From the NCBI GenBank assembly GCA_020629115.1, contig JAHDDY010000014.1, positions 24,248-62,251 on the forward strand: DNA of 38,004 bases, read 5' to 3'. The position numbers and the translations under genes were made by a program. The stretch's first letter is position 1; each line of letters begins with the position of its first letter. This document shows, one piece after another, positions 14,951-22,674 of the stretch. This DNA comes from Paracoccaceae bacterium (GTDB lineage Bacteria > Pseudomonadota > Alphaproteobacteria > Rhodobacterales > Rhodobacteraceae). Below the pieces are notes generated by a model, which saw nothing but the letters and a program-made list of their open reading frames with translations, made no database searches and had not been told where the DNA came from.

Positions 14951-15745
14951 CTATTTCTTCGGGCGCAGCACCGCCCAGCGCATCTGCACCGCGCGCGCCT
15001 CGGAACACAGGAGCCAGCGCATGTCGTCCGACAGGTCGGCCAGCTCGTCGATGCCGCCCAGATCCCGGACGCAATCGTCGAAGAAGCGGATCTCGAAATG
15101 CTCCGAGGCTGCGTCCAGCATATGCGCCTCGCGCGCCTCGCCCTCCTCGACGAGGAAGGGATGCAGCTCGATCAGGAAGGTCGCCTGGCACAAACGCGCC
15201 AGGGTGCCCGATGTCAGGATATCGTATTCCGCCCCCTCGACGTCGATCAGCACTAGGTCGCCCGCGCCGGGGGGCGCCTCGCCGCATTCGATGTCGAAGC
15301 CCGACCCGGCGGCCCCGAAGACCGCGACCCGGCCCTCCACCCCGTTGATGCGCGCGGTCTCCTCGATCGTGGCCCGGCTGCGCGGCGCCATCTCCCAGTT
15401 GAGCGAGCGCCCGGCCAGCCCGGCCCGGACCATGCCCACGCCGTAGAAGCCGTCGGCGGCCCCGAGGCAGAAGAGCCGCGCGAACGGCCCGCAGGAGGCC
15501 ACCAGCGTCTGCACGCTCTGCTCGTAGAGGCCGAGGACCTTCAGCGAATGGTCGGACGCGCCCCAGGTCGCCCCGTTCGGAAGCTCGAACCCCGCGAAGG
15601 GACCGTGGCGCACCGTATTGCCCAGCGACCCCGCCAGCCGCGACGACGCGCGCCCCCGGATGATGCTCAGAAGGCGATGTTCGCGGCCCAGATCGACGCA
15701 GAGGTCGGCTGCGCGGCGGTGAAGGGTCTCTCGAAGGGGGGACAT
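14951..15745 (-). CDS. FkbM-family SAM-dependent methyltransferase
   Basis: This protein is about 264 residues long and has a class I methyltransferase core. LFCLGAADGFYGVGMVRAG is the glycine-rich SAM loop and LVLIDVEGAEYDIL is the hallmark FkbM motif (IDVEGAE). Relatives usually O-methylate sugars or polyketides, and many sit in surface-polysaccharide loci. Here the acceptor is unknown and no glycosyltransferase is nearby. I placed the start at the ATG at 15745 (MSPLRETLHRRAADL) because homology-like sequence begins there, although the ribosome-binding site is weak. The frame is open to 15844, and longer starts at 15811 or 15844 cannot be excluded. It is divergent from the SDR gene. Confidence 0.75.
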   Translation of the reverse strand: MSPLRETLHRRAADLCVDLGREHRLLSIIRGRASSRLAGSLGNTVRHGPFAGFELPNGATWGASDHSLKVLGLYEQSVQTLVASCGPFARLFCLGAADGFYGVGMVRAGLAGRSLNWEMAPRSRATIEETARINGVEGRVAVFGAAGSGFDIECGEAPPGAGDLVLIDVEGAEYDILTSGTLARLCQATFLIELHPFLVEEGEAREAHMLDAASEHFEIRFFDDCVRDLGGIDELADLSDDMRWLLCSEARAVQMRWAVLRPKK

Positions 15746-15789
15746 CGGCTCATCCGTCTTGATTGCCCGTACAGGATGACGCCAATCCG

Positions 15790-15819
15790 TTGACCGCGCG
15801 GTAACGGGCATGGTTATTT
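15790..15819 (+). promoter_or_regulatory. candidate sigma-70 promoter of the SDR gene
   Basis: TTGACC (15790-15795) and TTATTT (15814-15819) are separated by 18 bp, 87 bp before the SDR start, in the divergent gap. The -10 element is imperfect. Confidence 0.35.
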
Positions 15820-15906
15820 CGCGCGGATCGGTCATCGGGGGCATTCACCCGGGACCGGAAATCCGCTACCACCTGCCCGACTATCGCATCATCGGGAGAG
15901 ACGGGC

Positions 15907-16656
15907 ATGACACGGAAGATCGCATTGGTGACGGGCGCGGCGCAGGGCATCGGCCTCGCCTGCGCCAAGGCGCTGGCGGATGACGGCGCGCGGGTGGTGC
16001 TTGTGGACATCAAGGGTGACGCCGTCGCCGAGGCCGCCGGGGAGATGGGCGGCGACGCGGTGGGCATCGGTCTCGACGTGGCCGACCGGGCGGGTCTCGC
16101 CGCCCTGTTCGACCGGGTGGAGGCCGATCACGGCCCCGTCTCCATCCTCGTCAACAATGCCGGCATCGCCATGCCGGAGGATTTCATGGACGTGACGGCA
16201 GAGCGGTTCCAGCAGGTGCTGGACCTGAACCTCGTCGCCCCCTTCGTCGCGACCCAGCGGGCGGCGCGGACCATGATCGACCAGGGCATCCGGGGGGCCA
16301 TCGTCAACATGTCCTCGATCAACGCCCAGGTCGCCATCCCCTCGATCCCCGCCTATTGCGCCTCGAAGGGCGGGATCATGCAGCTGACCAAGGCCGCCGC
16401 CCTCGCGCTCGCGCCCCACGGCATCCGCGTCAACGCCGTCGGCCCCGGCTCCATCGACACGGAGATGATGGCGGGCGTGAACGCGAACCCCGAGGCGATG
16501 CAGCGCGTCCTGTCGCGCACGCCGCTGGGCCGGGTGGGCGAGGCGCGCGAGATCGGCGACGTGGTCGCCTTCCTCGCCTCCGAGAAGGCCAGCTACATCA
16601 CCGGCGAGACGATCTACGTCGACGGCGGACGGCTGGGGATGAACTACACCTGTTGA
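15907..16656 (+). CDS. short-chain dehydrogenase/reductase (SDR)
   Basis: This 249-residue classical SDR is a cytosolic NAD(P)-dependent oxidoreductase. The cofactor motif TGAAQGIG is at residues 9-16, NNAG at 83-86, and the catalytic Ser137, Tyr150 and Lys154 lie in SSINAQ and YCASKGG. An acidic residue ends the second strand (VVLVDIKG, Asp34), which favours NAD over NADP. The C-terminal ITGETIYVDGGRLGMNY is typical of 3-oxoacyl-ACP reductase-like and sugar or polyol dehydrogenase members. The substrate is unknown. The ATG at 15907 has a GGGAGAG site. irr starts 32 bp downstream on the same strand, so they may share a transcript. Confidence 0.88.
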   Translation: MTRKIALVTGAAQGIGLACAKALADDGARVVLVDIKGDAVAEAAGEMGGDAVGIGLDVADRAGLAALFDRVEADHGPVSILVNNAGIAMPEDFMDVTAERFQQVLDLNLVAPFVATQRAARTMIDQGIRGAIVNMSSINAQVAIPSIPAYCASKGGIMQLTKAAALALAPHGIRVNAVGPGSIDTEMMAGVNANPEAMQRVLSRTPLGRVGEAREIGDVVAFLASEKASYITGETIYVDGGRLGMNYTC

Positions 16657-16688
16657 AAAAGAGGACAAATCCCCGTATTCCTGTGGAT

Positions 16689-17126
16689 ATGTCACACGAT
16701 TCCACCACGGTCCCGGCCGACCGGCCCGAATGCAGCACGTCCTGGCTCGCCCGGGCGGGCCTGCGTCCCACGCGCCAGCGCCGCGCCCTGGCCGACCTGC
16801 TGCTCGCGGGCGGCAACCGGCACCTGACGGCGGAGACGCTGCACGGCGAGGCGCGGGAGGCGGATGCGGGGGTATCGCTCGCCACGGTCTACAACACGCT
16901 GAAGGCGTTCACCTCCGTGGGCCTGCTGCGCGAGATCGTGATCGAGCCGGGGCGCGTCTACTACGACACGCGCAACGACGATCACCCCCATTTCTACCAC
17001 GAGGACGACGGCATCATCGTCGACGCGCCCTCCGGGTCGGTCACCTTCGCCGACCTGCCCGAAGCGCCCGAGGGCATGGAGATCGCGTCGGTCGACGTGG
17101 TGGTGCGCCTGCGCCGCAAGGGATAG
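16689..17126 (+). CDS. irr: iron response regulator Irr (Fur family)
   Basis: This 145-residue Fur-family regulator has an N-terminal winged helix (LRPTRQRRALADLLL, residues 25-39, and VSLATVYNTLKAF, the recognition helix at 62-74). A metal/heme site with His99, His101 and His104 follows in DDHPHFYHEDDG. This HxH pattern and the lack of the C-terminal CxxC of Fur match alphaproteobacterial Irr, which represses or activates iron and heme genes under iron limitation and is controlled by heme. There is no Cys-Pro heme motif; Cys15 in PECSTSWL is the only N-terminal candidate. The ATG at 16689 lacks a good ribosome-binding site. An in-frame GTG at 16683 is an alternative. A strong terminator follows. 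Confidence 0.85.
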   Translation: MSHDSTTVPADRPECSTSWLARAGLRPTRQRRALADLLLAGGNRHLTAETLHGEAREADAGVSLATVYNTLKAFTSVGLLREIVIEPGRVYYDTRNDDHPHFYHEDDGIIVDAPSGSVTFADLPEAPEGMEIASVDVVVRLRRKG

Positions 17127-17145
17127 CACGCCGGAACGTTCCCCA

Positions 17146-17182
17146 CGAAAGAGGCCCCGCACGGGTGGCGGGGCCTCTTTCG
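17146..17182. terminator. bidirectional terminator between irr and livF
   Basis: A perfect 15-bp stem, CGAAAGAGGCCCCGC (17146-17160) with GCGGGGCCTCTTTCG (17168-17182), has a 7-base loop. It lies between two convergent genes, 19 bases past irr and 35 bases from the livF stop, and can serve both. Confidence 0.85.
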
Positions 17183-17217
17183 TATCGTGCCGCATGGCCG
17201 AAGCGGCGCGCGGGGCG

Positions 17218-17988
17218 TCAGATCGCCAGGTACTGCTCCCGCAGCGCCGCATCGTTCAGCACCGTCTCGGCCGCCCCGTCGAACACCACCTCGCCGCTGT
17301 CGAGGATCACCGCGCGGTCGGCGAGCTTGAGGGCGGCGACGGCGTTCTGCTCGACGATGATGGTCGTGATCCCGGCCTCCTTGATCTCGCGCACGATGCG
17401 CTCGATCTCCTGCACGATGACGGGGGCGAGGCCCTCGTACGGCTCGTCCAGCAGCAGCAGCTTCACGTTGCGGGCCAGCGCCCGGGCGACCGCGAGCATC
17501 TGCTGCTCGCCACCCGACATGGTCACGGCCTCCTGCTTGCGCCGCTCGGCGAGGCGGGGAAAGCGCTCGTAGAGCAGCTCGATGTCCCAGCCCTTCGGCT
17601 CGGCGATCTGGGCCAGCTCCAGGTTCTCGTGCACCGTCAGGCCGGGGATGATGCGCCGGTCCTCCGGCACCAGCCCGATGCCCGCGACGGCCGCCTCGTG
17701 GGCCTTCATCTCGTGGACGGCCTGCCCGTCGAGCCAGATCTCGCCGCTGCGCACCTCCGGTGAGCCGGCCCGGGCGATGGCGCGCAGGGTCGAGGTCTTG
17801 CCCGCCCCGTTGCGGCCCAGGAGCGCGAGCACCTCGCCCCGGTTCACCTCCAGGCTCACGCCCTGCACGATGTAGCTCTCGCCGTAATAGGCGTGGATGT
17901 CCTCGGCGGAGAAGTAGCGGGTCGTGCCGCCCAGGCGCGAATTGTCGGTCGGGCTTGCGGGGCGGCGGTCGATGGTCGTGTCGGTCAT
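17218..17988 (-). CDS. livF: branched-chain-amino-acid-type ABC transporter ATP-binding protein LivF
   Basis: This 256-residue ATPase subunit has Walker A GRNGAGKTS, signature MSGGEQQMLAVARAL and Walker B LLLLDEPYEGLAP. The last motif (EPYEGLAP) is typical of LivF. It has an N-terminal extension of about 25 residues before the nucleotide-binding domain (AEDIHAYYGESYIV). Its ATG at 17988 overlaps the livG stop by ATGA, so translation is coupled. It is the last gene of a five-gene importer operon and ends before a bidirectional terminator. The family imports amino acids, amides, urea or other small organic anions. The substrate is set by the binding protein. Confidence 0.93.
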   Translation of the reverse strand: MTDTTIDRRPASPTDNSRLGGTTRYFSAEDIHAYYGESYIVQGVSLEVNRGEVLALLGRNGAGKTSTLRAIARAGSPEVRSGEIWLDGQAVHEMKAHEAAVAGIGLVPEDRRIIPGLTVHENLELAQIAEPKGWDIELLYERFPRLAERRKQEAVTMSGGEQQMLAVARALARNVKLLLLDEPYEGLAPVIVQEIERIVREIKEAGITTIIVEQNAVAALKLADRAVILDSGEVVFDGAAETVLNDAALREQYLAI

Positions 17989-18743
17989 TCTGCCTCCGTT
18001 CCGAGATAGGCTTCCTTCACGCGCTGATCGCCCTTGATGGCTTCCGGCGTGTTCTCGGCGATCACCGTGCCCTGCGCGAGCACGGAGACGTAGTCGGCGA
18101 GCGAGAACACCACGTGCATGTCGTGCTCGATGACGACCTTCGTGATGCCCCGGGTCTCGCCCAGGCGCTTCAGCAGGTCGATGGTCGCATTGGTGTCGGC
18201 CCGCGACATCCCCGCGGTCGGCTCGTCGAGCAGCAGGAGCTTCGGGTCCTGGCTCAGGCACATGGCCATCTCCAGACGCCGCTTGTCGCCGCGCGACATC
18301 GAATCGGCCAGCTCGTGGCGCTTCTCGTAGAGGCCGATCTCCTGGAGCACGGCCTCGGCATGCTCCTTCACGTCGCGCTCGTTGTCGGTCCGGGGCCACC
18401 AGTTGACCTTGAAGTCCCCGTCGCGCCGCGCGAAGCTGGGGATCATCACGTTCTCCAGCAGCGACAGGTCGCCGAAGATCTCCGGCGTCTGGAACACGCG
18501 GCTGACACCCGCCTGGTTGATCTCGTGCGGCTTGATGCCGAGCAGGGACTTCCCGTCGAACATCACCGTCCCGGTATCGGGGTCGAGCCGCCCGACGAAG
18601 CAGTTGAGCAGCGTCGACTTGCCCGCCCCGTTCGGACCGATGATCGCGTGGACGGTGCCCTCCTTGACGGAGAGGTTCACGTCGTTCAGCGCCTGGAGGC
18701 CGCCGAAGCGTTTCGAGACGTTGCGGACTTGCAGGATTGCCAT
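17985..18743 (-). CDS. livG: branched-chain-amino-acid-type ABC transporter ATP-binding protein LivG
   Basis: This 252-residue ATPase subunit has Walker [13 protein letters not shown], signature MSRGDKRRLEMAMCL and Walker B LLLLDEPTAGMS. The MSRGDKR form of the signature differs from the standard LSGG(E/Q) but is common in this branch of the family. KFGG near the start (VSKRFGGLQAL) and the C-terminal AYLGTEAE fit LivG. The ATG at 18743 has a GGAGGGAC site, 12 bases past the livM stop. It pairs with LivF to drive LivHM. Confidence 0.92.
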   Translation of the reverse strand: MAILQVRNVSKRFGGLQALNDVNLSVKEGTVHAIIGPNGAGKSTLLNCFVGRLDPDTGTVMFDGKSLLGIKPHEINQAGVSRVFQTPEIFGDLSLLENVMIPSFARRDGDFKVNWWPRTDNERDVKEHAEAVLQEIGLYEKRHELADSMSRGDKRRLEMAMCLSQDPKLLLLDEPTAGMSRADTNATIDLLKRLGETRGITKVVIEHDMHVVFSLADYVSVLAQGTVIAENTPEAIKGDQRVKEAYLGTEAE

Positions 18744-18755
18744 TCTCGTCCCTCC

Positions 18756-19964
18756 CTATTCCGCCGGTTTCGAGGTGGGCGGGGTCTGGCCCGACTTGAC
18801 CTTGCGGGTGGCCGTCCTGTCCCGGCCGCGGAACATGCGCCGACCGCCCTCGACCAGCCCGCCGGGCAGGAAGATCACCACGATCATGAAGATCAGGCCC
18901 AGCGTCAGGTGCCAGCCCTTGCCGACGAAGAGGCCCAGCACCGCGACCACCGCATCCGCCGCCCCGTCGGGCAGGAAGGCGAACCAGCCTTCGAGGACGG
19001 TCGTGTTGATCTTGGAGAGGATGTTCTCCATGTACTTGATGAAGCCCGCGCCCAGCACCGGCCCGATCAGCGTGCCGACCCCGCCGAGGATGGTCATCAG
19101 CACCACCTCGCCCGAGGCGGTCCAGAACATGCGCTCCGGCCCGACCTGCGTGTCCATCGCCACCAGCAGCCCGCCGGCGAGACCGGCATACATGCCCGAG
19201 ATGACGAAGGCGGCCAGGGTGTAGGGCTTGGAGTTCAGGCCCGTGTAGTTCATCCGCTGCTGGTTGGATTTCACCGCGCGCAGCATCATGCCGAAGGGCG
19301 AGCGGAAGATGCGGATCGACAGGTAGAAGGCGACGAGCATCACCACGGCGGCCACGTAGTAGCCCGCGTTGAAGGTGAAGGCCCAGTCCCCGACGTTCCA
19401 GACCCGGGATTCGCCCATGTCCAGCCCGAACAGGTTCGCCTGCGGGATGCGCCCGCCCTCCGGCGCGGCGTCGAGGATGCGCGGGTCGTTGAGCTTGGGC
19501 TGGAGACCCGTCTCGCCGCCCGTGATGGGGGTCAGCACCGAGTAGGCGAGGGCGTAGGACATCTGCGCGAAGGCGAGCGTCAGGATCGAGAAGTAGATCC
19601 CCGACCGGCGCAGTGAGATCCAGCCGACCACCAGGCTGAACAGCCCCGCGATGATCACGGACATGATGATCGCCGGAATGACGTTCATCGTCAGCAGCTT
19701 CATCATCCAGATCGCGGCGTAGGAGCCGACGCCGAGGAAGGCGGCATGGCCGAAGGACAGGTAGCCCGTCAGCCCGAACAGGATGTTGAACCCGATGGCG
19801 AAGATCCCGAAGATCACGAACCGCTGCATCAGGTCCGGGTAGCCCCCGTTGAACTGCGCCAGCGAGGAGGTCTCCGGGAAGGGGTTGAGGATGAACGGGG
19901 CCGCCAGGGTGAGAACCGCGACGACGAGGAACAGGGCGAAATCGCTGCCTTTCAGGCCGAACAT
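18756..19964 (-). CDS. livM: branched-chain-amino-acid-type ABC transporter permease LivM
   Basis: This 402-residue inner-membrane permease is longer than many LivM proteins because of a loop at about residues 165-195 ([19 protein letters not shown] onward) and a basic C-terminal tail. It has multiple hydrophobic segments, the LivM landmarks [17 protein letters not shown] and [18 protein letters not shown], and the coupling region [16 protein letters not shown] that contacts the ATPases. [13 protein letters not shown] is the usual C-terminal motif. The ATG at 19964 has a GGAGG site that overlaps the end of livH, four bases away. It forms the membrane pore with LivH. Confidence 0.93.
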   Translation of the reverse strand: MFGLKGSDFALFLVVAVLTLAAPFILNPFPETSSLAQFNGGYPDLMQRFVIFGIFAIGFNILFGLTGYLSFGHAAFLGVGSYAAIWMMKLLTMNVIPAIIMSVIIAGLFSLVVGWISLRRSGIYFSILTLAFAQMSYALAYSVLTPITGGETGLQPKLNDPRILDAAPEGGRIPQANLFGLDMGESRVWNVGDWAFTFNAGYYVAAVVMLVAFYLSIRIFRSPFGMMLRAVKSNQQRMNYTGLNSKPYTLAAFVISGMYAGLAGGLLVAMDTQVGPERMFWTASGEVVLMTILGGVGTLIGPVLGAGFIKYMENILSKINTTVLEGWFAFLPDGAADAVVAVLGLFVGKGWHLTLGLIFMIVVIFLPGGLVEGGRRMFRGRDRTATRKVKSGQTPPTSKPAE

Positions 19965-19968
19965 GGCG

Positions 19969-21000
19969 TCATTCCTCCATCACGCCCTTGCGACCCATCA
20001 GGCCGCGCGGACGGGTGAGCAGGATCAGGATCGCGACGAGGTAGATGATGATCTGGTTGATGCCGGGCACCACCTCGATCACCTGCGCCATCGAGGCGAA
20101 ACTTTCGAGAATGCCGAGCAGGAACCCGGCGAGCACGGCACCCGACAGGCTGCCCATGCCGCCCACCACCACCACGACGAACGACAGGACGAGAAAGTCC
20201 ATGCCCATGTGGTAGTTCGGCGAATTGATCGGTGCGTACATCACGCCCGCCAGCCCCGCGACCACCGCCGCGATGGCGAACATGATCGTGAACCGCTTGT
20301 CGATGTCGATGCCCAGCAGGCCCACCGTCTCCCGGTCGGCCATGCCCGCGCGCACCACCATCCCGAAGGTCGTGAAGCGCAGGAAGGCGAAGACCGCGCC
20401 GATGATGAGGATCGCGAAGGCGAAGTAGACCAGGCGCCAGTAGGGATACATGATCTGCAGGGGGTCGAAGCCGATCAGCGCGCCGAAGTCGAACGAGCCG
20501 CTGAAGGCGGGCGGCGCGGGGGTCGGGATCGGGTTCGCGCCGTAGACGGCCTTGACGATCTCCTGAAGCACGATGGCCAGGCCGAAGGTCACGAGGATCT
20601 GGTCGGCGTGGGGGCGCTTGTAGAAATGCTTGATGAGGCCGCGCTCCATGGCGAAGCCCACCGCGACCATGATCGGGATCGAGAAGAGGATCGCGAGCGG
20701 CACGGACCAGTTTATGATCGCCTGCCCGAATTCGGGGCCGAACCAGTCGTGCAGGTACGGCATCTCCACCTTGAGCGGATTGCCCAGGAAGTCGGTGCGG
20801 CTCTCGTCGATCACCGTGTAGGACGTGCTCAGCAGCCGCGACAGCGTGACCGCGCTGAACGCGCCGATCATGAACAGCGCCCCGTGGGCGAAGTTCACCA
20901 CGCCGAGCGTGCCGAAGATGAGCGTAAGCCCCAGCGCGATGAGCGCGTAGGCCGATCCCTTGTCGAGACCGTTCAGGATTTGAAGCAGAATCGCTTCCAT
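19969..21000 (-). CDS. livH: branched-chain-amino-acid-type ABC transporter permease LivH
   Basis: This 343-residue inner-membrane permease carries the LivH opening [20 protein letters not shown] and [18 protein letters not shown], then [20 protein letters not shown] (the ATPase-contact segment) and [21 protein letters not shown] near the end. An inserted loop between about residues 55 and 85 ([19 protein letters not shown] and after) lengthens the first periplasmic region compared with E. coli LivH. The ATG at 21000 has a GGAGG site seven bases upstream. It follows the binding-protein gene after a strong hairpin. Confidence 0.93.
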   Translation of the reverse strand: MEAILLQILNGLDKGSAYALIALGLTLIFGTLGVVNFAHGALFMIGAFSAVTLSRLLSTSYTVIDESRTDFLGNPLKVEMPYLHDWFGPEFGQAIINWSVPLAILFSIPIMVAVGFAMERGLIKHFYKRPHADQILVTFGLAIVLQEIVKAVYGANPIPTPAPPAFSGSFDFGALIGFDPLQIMYPYWRLVYFAFAILIIGAVFAFLRFTTFGMVVRAGMADRETVGLLGIDIDKRFTIMFAIAAVVAGLAGVMYAPINSPNYHMGMDFLVLSFVVVVVGGMGSLSGAVLAGFLLGILESFASMAQVIEVVPGINQIIIYLVAILILLTRPRGLMGRKGVMEE

Positions 21001-21052
21001 CGTCCCCCCTCCGATGGGTGGCCATCAACCGCCGGTGTTGTCAGGAAAAGAA

Positions 21053-21084
21053 GGCGGACGGCCCCCGCGGGGAGGCCGTCCGCC
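21053..21084 (-). terminator. attenuating hairpin between binding-protein gene and livH
   Basis: GGCGGACGGCC (21053-21063) pairs perfectly with GGCCGTCCGCC (21074-21084). On the minus strand it is followed by TTCTTTTCC. It lies ten bases past the binding-protein stop, so it probably ends most transcripts there and lets part continue into livHMGF, giving an excess of binding protein over permease. Confidence 0.7.
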
Positions 21085-21093
21085 GGGCGCGTA

Positions 21094-22476
21094 TCAGACG
21101 CCGGTGTTGCAGGAGCCGAGCGTGGCTTCGGCACCGCCCATCTGCGGGTGGTCGGGCGCGTACATGACCTGATCGACCGGGGTGACCTCGACGACTTCGA
21201 GAAGGTCGAACTCGGATTCGGGGTTCTCCTTCCCCTTCACGACCAGCACGTCCTTGAAGCACTGGTGGTCCTCGGCGCGGTAGAGGGTCGGGCCGTTGCC
21301 GAGACCGTCGAACTCCAGCCCTTCGAGCGCCTCGACGACGCCGCAGGGGTTGAAGGTACCCGCGCGCTCGCAGGCATCCGCGTAGAGCAGGGCCTGGACG
21401 TAGCAGGTATGCGCGGCCTGGGACGGCGGGAAGCCGTATTCCTTGCCGAAGGACTGCACGAACGCCTTGGAGGCGTCGTCCGAGAGGGACCAGTGCCAGT
21501 TGGTCGAGCCGAAGATGCCCTTCACGTTCGCGCCCGCGCCCTTCGCCATCAGGCGGGAGTAGAGCGGCACGACGATCTCGAAGTTCTTGCCGTTCACCTC
21601 GGCGTCGCGCAGGCCGAACTGGACCGCGTTGGTCAGCGAGTTGACCATGTTGCCGCCGTAGTGGTTCAGGACCAGCACGTCCGCGCCGGACTGGAGCACG
21701 GGGGCGATGTAGGACGAGAAGTCCGTCTGGGTCAGCGGGGTCTTGACCGCGTTCACGGTCTCCCAGCCCATCGCCTCGGTCGCCTGGGTGACGGCTTCCT
21801 CGGTCGTGTAGCCCCAGTTGTAGTCGGCGGTCAGGTGGTAGGCCTTGCGGTCCGTGCCGTAGTTGGCGGCCAGCACCGGCGCGAGCGCCGCGCCCGACAT
21901 GTAGGAGTTGAAGAAGTGGCGGAAGCCGTTGGCCTTGCGGTCCTTGCCCGTCGTGTCGTTCGAGTGGGTCAGGCCGGCCATGAAGATGATGCCGGTCTCC
22001 TGGCAGAGCGCCTGCACGGCCACGGCCACGCCCGACGACGAGCCGCCGGTGATCATGATCGCGCCGTCCTTCTCGATCATCGAGCGGGCCGAGGCGCGGG
22101 CGGCGTCGGATTTCGTCTGCGTGTCGCCCGTGACGTACTCGACCTTCTTGCCGAGGATGCCGTTGCCCTGGAGGGCGGTATCGCCGCCGTTGATGCGCAT
22201 GGTGTTCATCATGCCGCCGTCGCCTTCACCGTTCAGGTGCTTGACGGCCAGCTTGTAGGCGCGCAGTTCGTCCGCGCCTTCCTCGGCGTAGGGGCCGGAC
22301 TGGGGCACGTTGAAGCCCAGCGTGACCGTGCCGCCCTGGGGCGCGTTCAGGTAGCCGGTGTGCATGTCGGCGCGCGCCGGGCTATTGAAGAAGGTGGGCG
22401 CGGCGAGGCCGACACCGAGGGCGGCACCGCCCTGGATGACGCCGCGACGGCCGACGGTCTTGGTGGTGAACGTCAT
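21094..22476 (-). CDS. Tat-exported substrate-binding protein of the liv-type ABC transporter
   Basis: This 460-residue periplasmic binding protein is of the Leu/Ile/Val-binding (Peripla_BP_6) type. The signal peptide has twin arginines (GRRGVIQGGAALG, Arg10-Arg11) and a likely cleavage after residue 36 (SPARA), indicating Tat export of a folded protein. The first lobe starts TVTLGFNVPQSGPYAEEG; GGSSSGVAVAVQALC and FMAGLTHSNDTTG are ligand-side loops, and TADYNWGYTTEEA is the interlobe stretch. It has several cysteines, including a pair near the C-terminus. The ATG at 22476 has a GGAGG site; the open frame up to 22569 is only the promoter region. The ligand is not evident. The divergent ScfR-type regulator makes a carboxylate, amide or acyl compound as likely as an amino acid. 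Confidence 0.88.
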   Translation of the reverse strand: MTFTTKTVGRRGVIQGGAALGVGLAAPTFFNSPARADMHTGYLNAPQGGTVTLGFNVPQSGPYAEEGADELRAYKLAVKHLNGEGDGGMMNTMRINGGDTALQGNGILGKKVEYVTGDTQTKSDAARASARSMIEKDGAIMITGGSSSGVAVAVQALCQETGIIFMAGLTHSNDTTGKDRKANGFRHFFNSYMSGAALAPVLAANYGTDRKAYHLTADYNWGYTTEEAVTQATEAMGWETVNAVKTPLTQTDFSSYIAPVLQSGADVLVLNHYGGNMVNSLTNAVQFGLRDAEVNGKNFEIVVPLYSRLMAKGAGANVKGIFGSTNWHWSLSDDASKAFVQSFGKEYGFPPSQAAHTCYVQALLYADACERAGTFNPCGVVEALEGLEFDGLGNGPTLYRAEDHQCFKDVLVVKGKENPESEFDLLEVVEVTPVDQVMYAPDHPQMGGAEATLGSCNTGV

Positions 22477-22674
22477 GGTTTCCTCCCGAAGAGATTTCGT
22501 CTTCCTTAGAGTGCTGCGGGGACGTTCAGCGCCCCTCGCATCGGTGCCTCGATAGGGTAGGGTGGTCAAACTCTCAAGAAGGTATTGTAAAACATGCGGT
22601 ATTTTGTAAAAACCGTATGACGGTACCTGTCATTTCTGTAAAATGTTTACAGATGGTAAAGAGGGAGAGCCGCC
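22477..22674. promoter_or_regulatory. divergent promoter/operator region with TGTAAA-type repeats
   Basis: This 198-bp gap lies between the ABC importer operon and the ScfR-type gene. It contains TTGTAAAA twice in the same orientation (22585-22592 and 22604-22611, 19 bp apart), the inverted repeat ACCGT-ATG-ACGGT (22612-22624) and the perfect inverted repeat TCTGTAAA-ATG-TTTACAGA (22635-22653), which ends 22 bp before the ScfR start. The ScfR family is known to bind TTTGCAAA-like repeats, so these TTGTAAAA/TGTAAA elements are the natural operators for autoregulation and for control of the importer. Confidence 0.65.

Noticed and set aside
19849-22509. 886-codon plus-strand frame across livM, livH and the binding-protein gene
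   Set aside because: It spans several genuine minus-strand genes and encodes His/Arg/Asp-rich nonsense; a GC shadow.
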